A stretch of 9,846 nucleotides of DNA, from NCBI GenBank assembly GCA_905193485.1, contig CAJJOX010000077.1:1-9846 (forward strand), given 5' to 3'. The position numbers were made by a program, and so were the translations under genes. Source of the DNA: an uncultured Porphyromonadaceae bacterium. GTDB taxonomy: Bacteria > Bacteroidota > Bacteroidia > Bacteroidales > Muribaculaceae. Shown here one piece after another: positions 1 through 7,228 of this stretch (the stretch's first letter is position 1; every line of letters starts with the position of its first letter). The notes under the pieces were generated by a model, which did not search any database, had not been told where the DNA came from, and saw only the letters and a program-made list of their open reading frames with translations.

Positions 1-126
1 TTCGGCGGTTTTGCGCGCGCGGCGGTTGATGACCGTAATGTCCTGTGGTCGGAACAGGTCGCAGGTGGATAGTCCGCGAGCGATTGCTCCGCCCATATTG
101 CCTCCTCCGACAATCGATATTTTCAT
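1..126 (-). CDS. proC: Pyrroline-5-carboxylate reductase, N-terminal part (runs off the window)
   Basis: Reading the minus strand from the ATG at 126 gives MKISIVGGGNMGGAIARGL followed by about 23 further residues up to the window edge. GxGNMGxAIAxGL is the NAD(P)-binding glycine motif that opens the Rossmann fold of ProC, which reduces 1-pyrroline-5-carboxylate to proline, the last step of proline synthesis in the cytoplasm. Only 42 codons are present, so the catalytic C-terminal domain cannot be checked. An in-frame ATG nine bases upstream (at 135) would add MRP; I prefer the ATG at 126 because it starts directly at the beta strand, as in most ProC proteins. A terminator-like hairpin lies only about 15-25 bases upstream, so expression may depend on read-through or on a promoter I cannot recognise. 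Confidence 0.85.
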   Translation of the reverse strand, partial: MKISIVGGGNMGGAIARGLSTCDLFRPQDITVINRRARKTAE

Positions 127-149
127 GGGTCGCATGGTTTTTTATTTAT

Positions 150-184
150 AAAAATGCTCCGTCCGTCAGGTGCGGAATCGGAGC
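150..184 (-). terminator. Rho-independent terminator after the DUF5606 gene
   Basis: On the minus strand GCTCCG (184-179) pairs with CGGAGC (161-156). Inside that, TCCG pairs with CGGA (176-173 with 165-162) across a two-base bulge, leaving a seven-base loop. The stem is followed on the minus strand by ATTTTTAT. It lies 69 bases past the DUF5606 stop codon and before the proC start, so it separates the two genes transcriptionally. Confidence 0.65.
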
Positions 185-252
185 TGTATTGTCTATTCGG
201 GCAAAGGTTTGGCAGCGGTGCATACCTGTCGAAAGGGAGCACCGGCGAATCT

Positions 253-660
253 TTATGCTTCCTGCTCTGCGGGCAGTTTGAATTCGGTGAACCCGGCACC
301 CACGAGGGTATTGAACCAGGAGAAAACCTTCTTCATGTCCGATACGTGGACCCGGTCGCGGTCGTATTCGGGCAATACTTCTGCGAAATATGCTTTGAGT
401 TTTTCCGGAGCCTCCTTGTGGCTGATGGCTGGCTGTCCCTGCGTATGTTCGTAAATTTTGGTGAAAACCTCTGCGAGCGGGATGTCCTCGCCCTCGGTGA
501 AGATGGATATTTCGGTCAGTGCGCTCACTTTGGAGTTGCTTGCGGCATTCATGCGTTTGCCGTCCGACAACGACTCGACGATGACGCCGCGCGACGATTG
601 TGCGACGTATTTGTACAAACCGGGTTGGCCGGAAATGGCCAGAATCTCTTTCAATTCCAT
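253..660 (-). CDS. DUF5606 family protein, function unknown
   Basis: The product has 135 residues beginning MELKEILAISGQPGLYKYV. This opening, followed by a strand containing GVIVESLSDGKR and a helical second half (EVFTKIYEHTQ, then KLKAYFAEVLPEYDRDRVHVSDMKK), matches my memory of DUF5606, a small cytoplasmic family confined to Bacteroidota. The frame is open further upstream to 702, but the extra 14 residues (MKNQTQTYYRTEKI) are not part of the family pattern, so the ATG at 660 is chosen. There is no signal peptide or membrane segment. It sits 102 bp downstream of a lipoprotein gene on the same strand and is followed by a terminator. The function of the family is not established to my knowledge. 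Confidence 0.85.
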   Translation of the reverse strand: MELKEILAISGQPGLYKYVAQSSRGVIVESLSDGKRMNAASNSKVSALTEISIFTEGEDIPLAEVFTKIYEHTQGQPAISHKEAPEKLKAYFAEVLPEYDRDRVHVSDMKKVFSWFNTLVGAGFTEFKLPAEQEA

Positions 661-762
661 AATTTTTTCTGTTCGATAATATGTTTGAGTTTGGTTCTTC
701 ACTGTCCGTGCGGGCCGTGCGGGGTGAATCCGCTCCGGCTCGTACCGTTCGAAAATGCGGTT

Positions 763-1191
763 TCAGATGGCATATACGCTGTATTGCTGGGCTTCGGTTA
801 CGGAAGAAAGGCCGTTCTCGTTGGTCACGACGATCAGCCAATATACCGTACTGCCGGCTTTCTGTGCAGGAATGATTGCTTCGTAAAAGACCGTGTCGGA
901 AGTCGCCTTGAAATAGTAGGCATTGGTCGATTTCTGCTCCGTGTGCTCTACTCCGTTCTTATCGGTCCATTTGACGTCGTATTTCACCTGAGCGTAGAAT
1001 GCACCGTACTGGTTCGATATATTGGCCTGCACATAAACTTTCTGAACCGAAGATACCCGGCCTCCGTCTTCGATGGTGGCTCCTTCGTCCGTGATGACCG
1101 GGAACGTCGTTTGTTCGGGTCCTACTTCTTTCAGTTCGCACGAAGGAATCGCGCAGGCGATGAAAATCAGAAATAAAAACCACTTTTTCAT
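763..1191 (-). CDS. Small putative lipoprotein
   Basis: The 142-residue product starts with a clear lipoprotein signal peptide: MKKW, a hydrophobic stretch FLFLIFIACAI, then PSC with the lipidation cysteine at residue 18. The mature part (about 125 residues) is beta-rich with alternating hydrophobic residues (VYVQANISNQYGAFYAQVKY, TVYWLIVVTNENG) and has the look of an immunoglobulin-like or fibronectin-like fold; I do not recognise a named family. It would be anchored to the inner or outer membrane facing the periplasm or surface. Its start lies 26 bp after the end of the MscS-type gene on the same strand, so the two are probably co-transcribed. No catalytic motif is visible. Confidence 0.75.
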   Translation of the reverse strand: MKKWFLFLIFIACAIPSCELKEVGPEQTTFPVITDEGATIEDGGRVSSVQKVYVQANISNQYGAFYAQVKYDVKWTDKNGVEHTEQKSTNAYYFKATSDTVFYEAIIPAQKAGSTVYWLIVVTNENGLSSVTEAQQYSVYAI

Positions 1192-1217
1192 AATGGATGC
1201 GGATTGGCTGTGTGTGG

Positions 1218-2132
1218 TTACTCTTTGGTCAGGTGAACGTCCATCTGCGGGAACGGGAAGTTGATTCCCTTTTCAGGTAATGTTTTGTAATACAGCTCGT
1301 TCATTGCGAAGAAAACGTCCCAGTAATCTTCGTTTTTCGTCCAGGCCCGAACGGTCAGATTGACCGAATTATCGGCCAGGGCAGCGATATATACCGCAGG
1401 CGCCGGATCCTGAAGCACCCGTGCGTCTTTGGACAGCAGTTCCAGGATAGCCTCCCGTGCCGTTGCGAAATCGTCGCCGTAAGAGATGCCGATCACCCAC
1501 TCCACGCGACGTGTTTCGGAGGTGGAATAGTTGTTGATGATCGCGGTAGCGATCGAGCTGTTCGGGATATAGATGGTCTGCTTGTCGGCTGTGGTGATCT
1601 TGGTCGAGAAGAGCATGATCTCCTGCACGGTACCCGACTGTCCCTGGGCCGAGATGTAATCGCCTATGCGGTAGGGCTTGAGCAGCAGGATCATCACGCC
1701 ACCGGCGAAATTCTGCAATGTGCCGCTCAGGGCCATACCGATAGCCAGACCGGCCGAAGCGAGCAGCGCGACGATCGAAGTGGTGTTGATACCCATGACT
1801 TGAATGATCAGGAGAATCAGCACGATGTAGGAGATGGTCTTGATCAGGTTGCGCAGGAAGATTTGCAGCGAACGATCCACCTTGCGCTTTTCGAAAGCCG
1901 TCGAAAGCAGTTTTATGAGGCGGCCGATAAGCCAACGCCCCGCCATGTATATCGCCAGGGCGAGGACGATTTTCAGGCCGACCCAGATACTTTCCGAAAC
2001 CAGATTCGTCAGGACTTTTTCCAAATCCATATTAGCGATTTTTTCGACCGTTTCCGCGAATTTGGCTTTTTGTATGCTGTCCGGAACGATGAGTTTTTCG
2101 GTTTGCTGTGCTGTGATGAAAAGAAATCCCAT
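1218..2132 (-). CDS. Small-conductance mechanosensitive channel, MscS family
   Basis: The 304-residue protein has the layout of a minimal MscS channel: a helix at about residues 51-75 (TM1), a second at about 96-113 (TM2), and the pore helix TM3 near 118-150 containing LLASAGLAIGMALSGTLQNF, with its packed Ala/Gly pattern and the conserved NFAGG that follows. The MscS beta domain comes next (RIGDYISAQGQSGTVQEI, then YIPNSS), then an alpha/beta C-terminal domain. It opens under membrane tension to release solutes in hypo-osmotic shock and acts as a heptamer in the inner membrane. A shorter start exists at 2030 (MDLEKVL), but the promoter-like box at 2169-2162 favours 2132. It is divergent from serB and followed closely by a lipoprotein gene. 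Bacteria often carry several paralogues, so I give no gene symbol. Confidence 0.92.
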   Translation of the reverse strand: MGFLFITAQQTEKLIVPDSIQKAKFAETVEKIANMDLEKVLTNLVSESIWVGLKIVLALAIYMAGRWLIGRLIKLLSTAFEKRKVDRSLQIFLRNLIKTISYIVLILLIIQVMGINTTSIVALLASAGLAIGMALSGTLQNFAGGVMILLLKPYRIGDYISAQGQSGTVQEIMLFSTKITTADKQTIYIPNSSIATAIINNYSTSETRRVEWVIGISYGDDFATAREAILELLSKDARVLQDPAPAVYIAALADNSVNLTVRAWTKNEDYWDVFFAMNELYYKTLPEKGINFPFPQMDVHLTKE

Positions 2133-2161
2133 GAAAGAATTAAATTTGATAGGTTGAGTTG

Positions 2162-2169
2162 CAAATTTA
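2162..2169 (-). promoter_or_regulatory. Candidate -7 box for the MscS-type gene
   Basis: The minus strand reads TAAATTTG, an exact match to the Bacteroidota -7 consensus TAnnTTTG, 30 bases before the ATG at 2132. I see no good -33 TTTG at the expected 19-21 base spacing, so support rests on the -7 box and its position. Confidence 0.45.
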
Positions 2170-2192
2170 ATCAGAAAAGCCGGAAATAATAG

Positions 2193-2200
2193 TAACTTTG
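2193..2200 (+). promoter_or_regulatory. Candidate -7 box for serB
   Basis: TAACTTTG matches TAnnTTTG exactly. Initiation would be expected at about 2206-2208, leaving a leader of about 20 bases before the ATG at 2229. This argues against the upstream ATG at 2208, which would give an almost leaderless message. No clear -33 element is visible. The box faces away from the MscS -7 box 24 bases to its left, so the two promoters share one short divergent control region. Confidence 0.5.
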
Positions 2201-2228
2201 CTCTATAATGTGTTTAACGGATTTTGCT

Positions 2229-3443
2229 ATGGAAAGTAAGATAGAGATAATCCAAATCAATATTTCGGGCGAAGACAAGCCCGGCATGACCTCTTCGCTG
2301 ACCGATATTCTGGCCCGGTACGACGCGTTCATCCTCGATATCGGCCAGGCGAATATCCACCAGTCGCTGACTTTGGGCATCCTGTTCATGACCACCTCCG
2401 ACAAATCGGGCGCCATCCTCAAGGAGTTGCTTTTCAAGGCCTCGGAACTGGGCGTGATGATCCGCTTCACCCCCATCACCGAGGAACATTACCAGGCCTG
2501 GGTCGGTCGTCAGGGCAAGAACCGCTATATTATCACTCTTTTGGGACGTCAGGTTACGGCGCGCCATATCGCAGGGGTCACCAAAGCGGTCGCCGAACAG
2601 GGACTCAACATCGACGCGATCAAGCGACTTACGGGCCGTATGCCGCTCGAGGAGGAGAACCGTGCCACCCGCGCCTGCATCGAGCTTTCGGTGCGCGGTA
2701 CGCTCGGCGATAAGGCCGTATTGCAGAAACGCTTCATGGAGCTGTCCAACGAGGGGGTCGATATTTCGTTCCAGAAGGACGACATCTTCCGCCGCAGCCG
2801 ACGCCTGATCTGTTTCGATATGGATTCCACGCTGATCGAAACCGAGGTGATCGACGAGTTGGCCGACCGTGCCGGCGTGGGTCCCGAAGTGCGGGCCGTT
2901 ACCGAGAGCGCCATGCGGGGCGAGATCGACTTTACCGAGAGTTTCACGCGCCGCATCGCCCTGCTTCGGGGACTCGACGTTTCGGTGATGGAGGAGATCG
3001 CCCGCAACCTGCCGATCACCGAGGGGTTGGAGCGCCTGATGACCATTCTCAAGCGTGTGGGATACAAGACGGCCATTCTGTCCGGAGGTTTCACTTATTT
3101 CGGCAACTACCTGAAACAGAAATACGGCTTCGATTACGTTTATGCCAATGAGCTGGAGGTCGAGGAGGGCCGTTTGACGGGCCGTCACGTCGGCGAGATC
3201 GTGGACGGCCGCCGCAAGGCCGAGCTGCTGCGTCTGCTGTGTCAGGTTGAAAATATCAACATCGCTCAGTCGATCGCCGTCGGCGACGGAGCCAATGACC
3301 TTCCGATGCTCGACCTGGCCGGGTTGGGCATCGCGTTCCACGCCAAGCCCAAGGTGAAAGCTACGGCCAGCCAGTCGATATCGACGATCGGTCTGGACGG
3401 CGTACTCTATTTCCTCGGTCTGAAAGATTCCTGGATCGAATAA
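2229..3443 (+). CDS. serB: Phosphoserine phosphatase with N-terminal ACT domains
   Basis: The 404-residue protein catalyses the last step of serine synthesis, hydrolysing O-phospho-L-serine in the cytoplasm. Haloacid dehalogenase motifs are complete: motif I DMDST with the nucleophile and acid/base aspartates at residues 197 and 199, motif II SGG at 285-287, the motif III lysine near 330, and GDGANDLPM at 352. The first about 190 residues hold two ACT-like segments (GEDKPGMTSSLTDIL near 14; YIITLLGRQVTARHIAGVT near 100), an arrangement seen in longer SerB proteins where ACT domains bind serine as feedback inhibitor; regulation here is inferred. An upstream ATG at 2208 would add seven residues (MCLTDFA), but the promoter position favours 2229. 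A DUF5689 lipoprotein gene follows after 6 bp. Confidence 0.95.
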   Translation: MESKIEIIQINISGEDKPGMTSSLTDILARYDAFILDIGQANIHQSLTLGILFMTTSDKSGAILKELLFKASELGVMIRFTPITEEHYQAWVGRQGKNRYIITLLGRQVTARHIAGVTKAVAEQGLNIDAIKRLTGRMPLEEENRATRACIELSVRGTLGDKAVLQKRFMELSNEGVDISFQKDDIFRRSRRLICFDMDSTLIETEVIDELADRAGVGPEVRAVTESAMRGEIDFTESFTRRIALLRGLDVSVMEEIARNLPITEGLERLMTILKRVGYKTAILSGGFTYFGNYLKQKYGFDYVYANELEVEEGRLTGRHVGEIVDGRRKAELLRLLCQVENINIAQSIAVGDGANDLPMLDLAGLGIAFHAKPKVKATASQSISTIGLDGVLYFLGLKDSWIE

Positions 3444-3449
3444 ACCGCG

Positions 3450-4220
3450 ATGCTGCGCCTTTCCCTTCTTCTCTTCGCCCTGCTCGCCGCCGGATGTTAC
3501 GACGATGCCGGGGTTCCGGCTCCGAAGAACGATCCGCTTCCGGAGGCGAACCTCTCCCTGCCGGACCTCTCCGCGCGGTGCGGGGATACGCCCGTGCGTA
3601 TCGTCCAGGACATCGTAGTCGCGGGGCGGGTCACTACGTCCGACGAAGCGGGGAACTTCTTCCGCTCGGTCGTGTTGCAGGAAGACGGAACGGGCGTGGA
3701 GCTGATGGCCGGCCTGGACGACCTGTTTCGGGTCTATCCTCCGGGATGCCGCATCGCGGTGCGTCTTCAGGGGCTAGCTATGTGCCGTCGCTTCGGAGTG
3801 GTGCAGATCGGTACGATGCCTGCGGCGGGAGATTATGCCGTGGAAGCCATCGGTGTCCGTGCCCTGCTCGACCGGTACGTCGCTTGCGAAACCGTCGATG
3901 TTCTCCGTCCCGTTCCCCGGATCGTCGCTTTCGACGAACTTGCGCCCGACATGTGCGGCTGCCTGGTGCAGATCGAGGATCTGACGCCGCTTCCGTCGGA
4001 AGAGGATCCGACGGATTGGAAATGGGAAGGTTATCGGCTGTTCGAGGACCGGGCCGGAAACAGGATCGCCACCTATACGAGCACCTATGCCCGGTATGCG
4101 GCTTCGGAAATTCCGAAGGGGCCGGTTACGCTGGTCGGCGTTTTGCAGTACGGCAATGCCGGGTCGATCGGAAAATCCTATATGATTAAAATGCGCGATG
4201 AGAACGATTGTTTTCGGTAG
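3450..4220 (+). CDS. DUF5689-containing lipoprotein
   Basis: The 256-residue product begins MLRLSLLLFALLAAGCYDD, a lipoprotein signal peptide with lipobox AAGC and the lipidated cysteine at residue 16. The mature part contains the pattern I associate with DUF5689 in Bacteroidota: VAGRVTTSDEAGNFFRSVV, QEDGTGVELM, then YPPGCRIAVRLQGL, an OB-fold-like domain that is often surface-exposed or periplasmic. The ending YMIKMRDENDCFR fits the usual domain end, so this gene looks complete. The six-base gap after serB indicates one transcript, but a functional tie to serine metabolism is not evident. Its 3' end overlaps the start of another plus-strand frame (4198) and, on the other strand, the end of the acidic protein frame. 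I see no terminator after it. Confidence 0.82.
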   Translation: MLRLSLLLFALLAAGCYDDAGVPAPKNDPLPEANLSLPDLSARCGDTPVRIVQDIVVAGRVTTSDEAGNFFRSVVLQEDGTGVELMAGLDDLFRVYPPGCRIAVRLQGLAMCRRFGVVQIGTMPAAGDYAVEAIGVRALLDRYVACETVDVLRPVPRIVAFDELAPDMCGCLVQIEDLTPLPSEEDPTDWKWEGYRLFEDRAGNRIATYTSTYARYAASEIPKGPVTLVGVLQYGNAGSIGKSYMIKMRDENDCFR

Positions 4221-4443
4221 CCTGCTGCTCTTCGTGCTCAGCCTTAGCTTGCGCATCAGCCTGTTCCTCGTACATTTTTTCTATTTCGTCCGAGGAGTCT
4301 GCGTCATTTTCATAATTTGTATCATCTTCATAAGATGAGTTGTCTGAGGAGTCTGACGATTCATCAGATGACGACGTGTCAGTGTCAAGTTCGCTTGTGT
4401 CAGGTGTTGAGCCTTCATTGGCATCATTATCAAATTCGTCCAT
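4186..4443 (-). CDS. Highly acidic Ser/Asp/Glu-rich small protein, possibly truncated
   Basis: The frame gives 85 residues. Residues 1-55 are almost entirely Asp, Glu, Ser, Asn and Thr (for example DTDTSSSDESSDSSDNSS), which predicts a disordered, strongly negative chain; residues 56-75 (EKMYEEQADAQAKAEHEEQQ) look like a short helix or coiled coil. No family is recognised. It starts 5 bp after the ATPase gene ends, so the two form an operon and the protein is a likely partner of the ATPase; a DNA-mimic or flexible tether role is a guess. The last 35 bases overlap the convergent DUF5689 gene, so the true C-terminus may have been replaced if a junction lies at about 4220-4260. The tail NNRSHRAF would then not be native. 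Confidence 0.6.
   Translation of the reverse strand: MDEFDNDANEGSTPDTSELDTDTSSSDESSDSSDNSSYEDDTNYENDADSSDEIEKMYEEQADAQAKAEHEEQQATENNRSHRAF
4198..4338 (+). pseudogene. Truncated start of a secreted-protein gene (signal peptide only)
   Basis: The ATG at 4198 lies inside the end of the DUF5689 gene (23-base overlap) and opens a frame reading MRTIVFGSLLLFVLSLS, a convincing signal-peptide start (Arg, hydrophobic core, small residues). Such short overlaps are common within Bacteroidota operons. After about residue 17 the frame becomes an implausible run of hydrophobic residues and stops at 4338 after 46 codons, in a region that on the other strand codes for an acidic protein. I infer that the 5' end of a third gene in the serB operon was cut off near 4240-4250. 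The alternative is that the resemblance to a signal peptide is chance, since the antisense of an Glu/Gln-rich frame also yields leucine-rich text. Confidence 0.4.
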
Positions 4444-4448
4444 AGTGT

Positions 4449-7127
4449 TTATTCTTTAGTGAGTGAATTGGCTATAATTTTTTGAGGGACATTTATTTGT
4501 GTGTCATATATGATGTGCCGCCATAAATAGACTTTGACGCATGAGAGAAGGGGCCTGTCGAAAGGTTCGTCATTCAATTCAGTTATGATAAGGTTACAGA
4601 TTCTGCGTAAAACGCTTTTTAATTTTTCTGCATCTTTACAACCGGGGCCAATATTGTTCTTGAAAATCCGTCGGGCAACCTCTTTGGCAAGCACGCGGCG
4701 ATTATAGTCGCAGGTGGTCTTGCAGTAAGGGCATAACTGACATTCAGGATAGGGACGGAGGTTATGTCTGCGGGTGTCCCAGTATGTCGAAAGGCTTCTG
4801 ATTCCTTCATCGGAAAGTGAAATTGAAATATTGTTGTTGAGGCGATAGTCCGGGGTTACAACCTCTTCTGGTTCATCGAGTTTGTTGAAAAATATAAAGG
4901 CCTCGCCCGGTTTCAATTTTGCCAGACGTCCTACTTGTAAATCCGTCATACCGGTCGAGTCGGCCAATATCTCCTTGTCCTGACCCTCAACGAGTCGGAA
5001 TGACACCTTGATGTCGGTAAGAGCGACAATGTCGATGCCCACTTTGCGTGGCGATTGATCGGCAATGGCAAGGCCTACGCCATAGGATCGTATCTCGGCC
5101 AACATACGCTTAACGAGGCCTTGTGCGATGGCCGCGGGATTTGCCGCTCCATCATTTCCGGAATGACTGTCGACGTCCAACAGTACATGAGCCTCTTCGA
5201 GCAGGATGAAGTTGCGTAAACCACCTTCACCGACATAGTTTGCATTGACATACGCAAGGATTGACAATAATAGAAGAGAGATGATAAGAGCTTTCTGGTC
5301 AGCGTTCTCTATGGCGGCCAGTTCAATGATCGTCGGCTTGGTCAGAATATCCTCTATGGGAATGGAAAAATAGTTGTCGAAGAGATTGACGAGGCTTTTC
5401 AGTCGTACGATACCCGCACGTCCGATATTTCTGGCGTCGCCTGTGTAGCCTATTGCATCGAAAGTTTCCTGAAAACATTTGATGAAATCGGCAATGTTGA
5501 AAATCCGCCCTGAATTATCTATAGTATATGTGTCAAGCCAGCGGAAGTCGGAATAGCAGTTGTTGATGGTGTCTTCAAATATCTTATCCAATGGCGATGA
5601 CATAGACACACCTGCGGCGAAAGCGGTCTTGAGAGTGGACTTGTAGGTTTCAAGGCGTACATTTTTCGGCGGGACGAACGGATTGAATACAAAAGGAGAA
5701 ATAAAATTCTTGCCGGGAGTGAATACCTGTAATTCCGGGATGCTCTGGACAAGCGCGCGATATTCGTTTTTTGCAGGTTCGATAACAAGGAAAGGAATGT
5801 GGTGCTCTTTCCACAGACGATCGAGTAACCCTACGGAGAATGTGGTTTTTCCGGAACCGGGAGTGCCTACGATAAGCATGTGTTTTGCGAGATCTTTCAG
5901 CGAGAAACCTATGCTGGCAGAGCCGGATGCGGATTTCAGTTTCCCGATCTCGATATCGCCGGCATTGATGATGTTCTGAGAGTAGGTCTTGTTGGATGTT
6001 CCCGTTTCATTTACCTTGAAACCGGCACTGATCCTGTCACTTCCGACAGGAAGCCGAAAAAAAGAAGCCGCTTCGTCGGATGTTATGATATACGGCAATC
6101 TGTAAGAAGCCGCTTTTACGATGCCGCTGTTCCAGATGTCGGCGTTTCTGCCCCTGTTTGTCAGGATGTCATTCAGCATCCAAGGCTGGGCATACAAATC
6201 CGGCTCGTCGGTACAGATTTCCGAGGGGATTAAATCAACAAACTTGAGATTGGCGGTTTTGTCGGAAGCGGAACCCAGTTGTCCCATCACTCTGGTTGAC
6301 ACACTTATGATGGCGCTTTCATCACCGTAAACAAATATGTTGTAGGTGAACAGAGCCCGGTTTTCATGCTCGACATAATAACTGTAAAGGTCTGACACCT
6401 CGTGTGCTGACGACACACTGAAGTTGCCCATCTGTCTGTCGGTTATGCCGCGGCTGAGCGTGCTGAGGTTCTGATTGGTGCGATTCAGTTCTGCAAGTTC
6501 ATTCTGTGTGTAATAGGTAGGGATCAACTGAAAAGTCACGACGCAATTCGGCTTATCGGTTAAGACCCCGACAATCTTGCTGAGATCCTGATAGTCGAGC
6601 GGAAATCTGTCAAATGAATGACATGCCGGTATATATTGGTTTTGCAGATCTATGATGCTTTCATCCTTAACAATGGCACGTGCATGTGAATTGGCGGAGT
6701 CTTTCAATCTTGAAGAAAAACGCTCTATGTCTGTTTCCTCACACTCATATTTGCAACTGCCTAAGGTCGATTTCAACAGCGCGGTCAGGTTGCCGGTGAT
6801 ATTTGCGGCCTCGTCCGGGGAATTGTGAATTGATCTTAAGACGATGTATAATTCGATATCGGCCTTATATGGCTGGTTTTGCACAGGAATAGAAATCCAT
6901 GTCAATTCTATCGATATGTCATGTGGGATGCCCGTCCGGCGAAACATATCTTTGTAATATTGATATATCTCGGAGAGCATGCCGGAAAAATCCTGCGCGC
7001 ATTTTATTATGCAGGCATTCGGATTTGAGGGGTCAAAATCGGCAAAGACAGACTGGTGCGGGATGGAAGTGATCTTTATTGCCCGGGCACAAATATATTC
7101 TCCACTTTTGATTTGATGCACATCCAT
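4449..7127 (-). CDS. HerA/VirB4-like P-loop ATPase with C-terminal cysteine cluster
   Basis: The 892-residue protein belongs to the HerA/FtsK (DUF87-type) ATPases. Walker A is GTPGSGKTTF at 421-430. VIEPAKNEYRAL at 448-459 and a proline-rich FNPF at 481-484 are typical of VirB4-like members. Walker B with catalytic glutamate is NFILLEEAHVLLD (639-651), the sensor is ADQSPRKV (689-696), and a likely arginine finger lies in VSFRLVEGQDKE (near 711). Such enzymes form hexamers that pump or process DNA or protein. The N-terminal about 400 residues resemble no domain I can name, and there are no membrane segments. Near the C-terminus CQLCPYCKTTC (796-806) is a probable zinc or iron-sulfur site. No nuclease (NurA, SIR2, DUF4297) or conjugation gene is nearby. 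Its only close partner is the acidic protein downstream. Confidence 0.85.
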   Translation of the reverse strand: MDVHQIKSGEYICARAIKITSIPHQSVFADFDPSNPNACIIKCAQDFSGMLSEIYQYYKDMFRRTGIPHDISIELTWISIPVQNQPYKADIELYIVLRSIHNSPDEAANITGNLTALLKSTLGSCKYECEETDIERFSSRLKDSANSHARAIVKDESIIDLQNQYIPACHSFDRFPLDYQDLSKIVGVLTDKPNCVVTFQLIPTYYTQNELAELNRTNQNLSTLSRGITDRQMGNFSVSSAHEVSDLYSYYVEHENRALFTYNIFVYGDESAIISVSTRVMGQLGSASDKTANLKFVDLIPSEICTDEPDLYAQPWMLNDILTNRGRNADIWNSGIVKAASYRLPYIITSDEAASFFRLPVGSDRISAGFKVNETGTSNKTYSQNIINAGDIEIGKLKSASGSASIGFSLKDLAKHMLIVGTPGSGKTTFSVGLLDRLWKEHHIPFLVIEPAKNEYRALVQSIPELQVFTPGKNFISPFVFNPFVPPKNVRLETYKSTLKTAFAAGVSMSSPLDKIFEDTINNCYSDFRWLDTYTIDNSGRIFNIADFIKCFQETFDAIGYTGDARNIGRAGIVRLKSLVNLFDNYFSIPIEDILTKPTIIELAAIENADQKALIISLLLLSILAYVNANYVGEGGLRNFILLEEAHVLLDVDSHSGNDGAANPAAIAQGLVKRMLAEIRSYGVGLAIADQSPRKVGIDIVALTDIKVSFRLVEGQDKEILADSTGMTDLQVGRLAKLKPGEAFIFFNKLDEPEEVVTPDYRLNNNISISLSDEGIRSLSTYWDTRRHNLRPYPECQLCPYCKTTCDYNRRVLAKEVARRIFKNNIGPGCKDAEKLKSVLRRICNLIITELNDEPFDRPLLSCVKVYLWRHIIYDTQINVPQKIIANSLTKE

Positions 7128-7145
7128 AAAAAAGCATCACAAAGT

Positions 7146-7169
7146 GGTCCTTAAAGCCCCAAGCGGACC
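7146..7169. other. Small hairpin in the ATPase gene leader
   Basis: GGTCC (7146-7150) pairs with GGACC (7165-7169), leaving a 14-base loop. It lies 19 bases upstream of the ATPase start and would be in the 5' untranslated region of that message. There is no following T-run, so it is not a convincing terminator; an attenuator or mRNA-stability role is possible but unproven. Confidence 0.35.
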
Positions 7170-7192
7170 GGTTTCTATTTATTTGAAACTAC

Positions 7193-7222
7193 AAAACAAA
7201 AAACGTAGGCTTTCACATCTAC
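7193..7222 (-). terminator. Weak terminator-like signal after the 6S-like RNA
   Basis: On the minus strand a four-base stem GTAG/CTAC (7222-7219 with 7208-7205) is followed by a T-rich run, six T, G, four T (7203-7193). The stem is short, so termination would be inefficient or depend on other factors; read-through would carry into the ATPase gene about 70 bases further on. Confidence 0.35.
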
Positions 7223-7228
7223 TTGCCG

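Noticed and set aside
146..841. A 231-codon minus-strand frame spanning the DUF5606 gene and its flanks
   Set aside because: It overlaps a recognisable family in another frame, is very rich in Arg and has no domain pattern; it is a shadow of GC-rich DNA.
154..1176. A 340-codon plus-strand frame antisense to the DUF5606 and lipoprotein genes
   Set aside because: The minus-strand genes have a family pattern and a signal peptide, while this frame has none and crosses a terminator and an intergenic gap.
2214..3341. A 375-codon minus-strand frame antisense to serB
   Set aside because: serB has intact catalytic motifs; the antisense frame is a codon-bias mirror.
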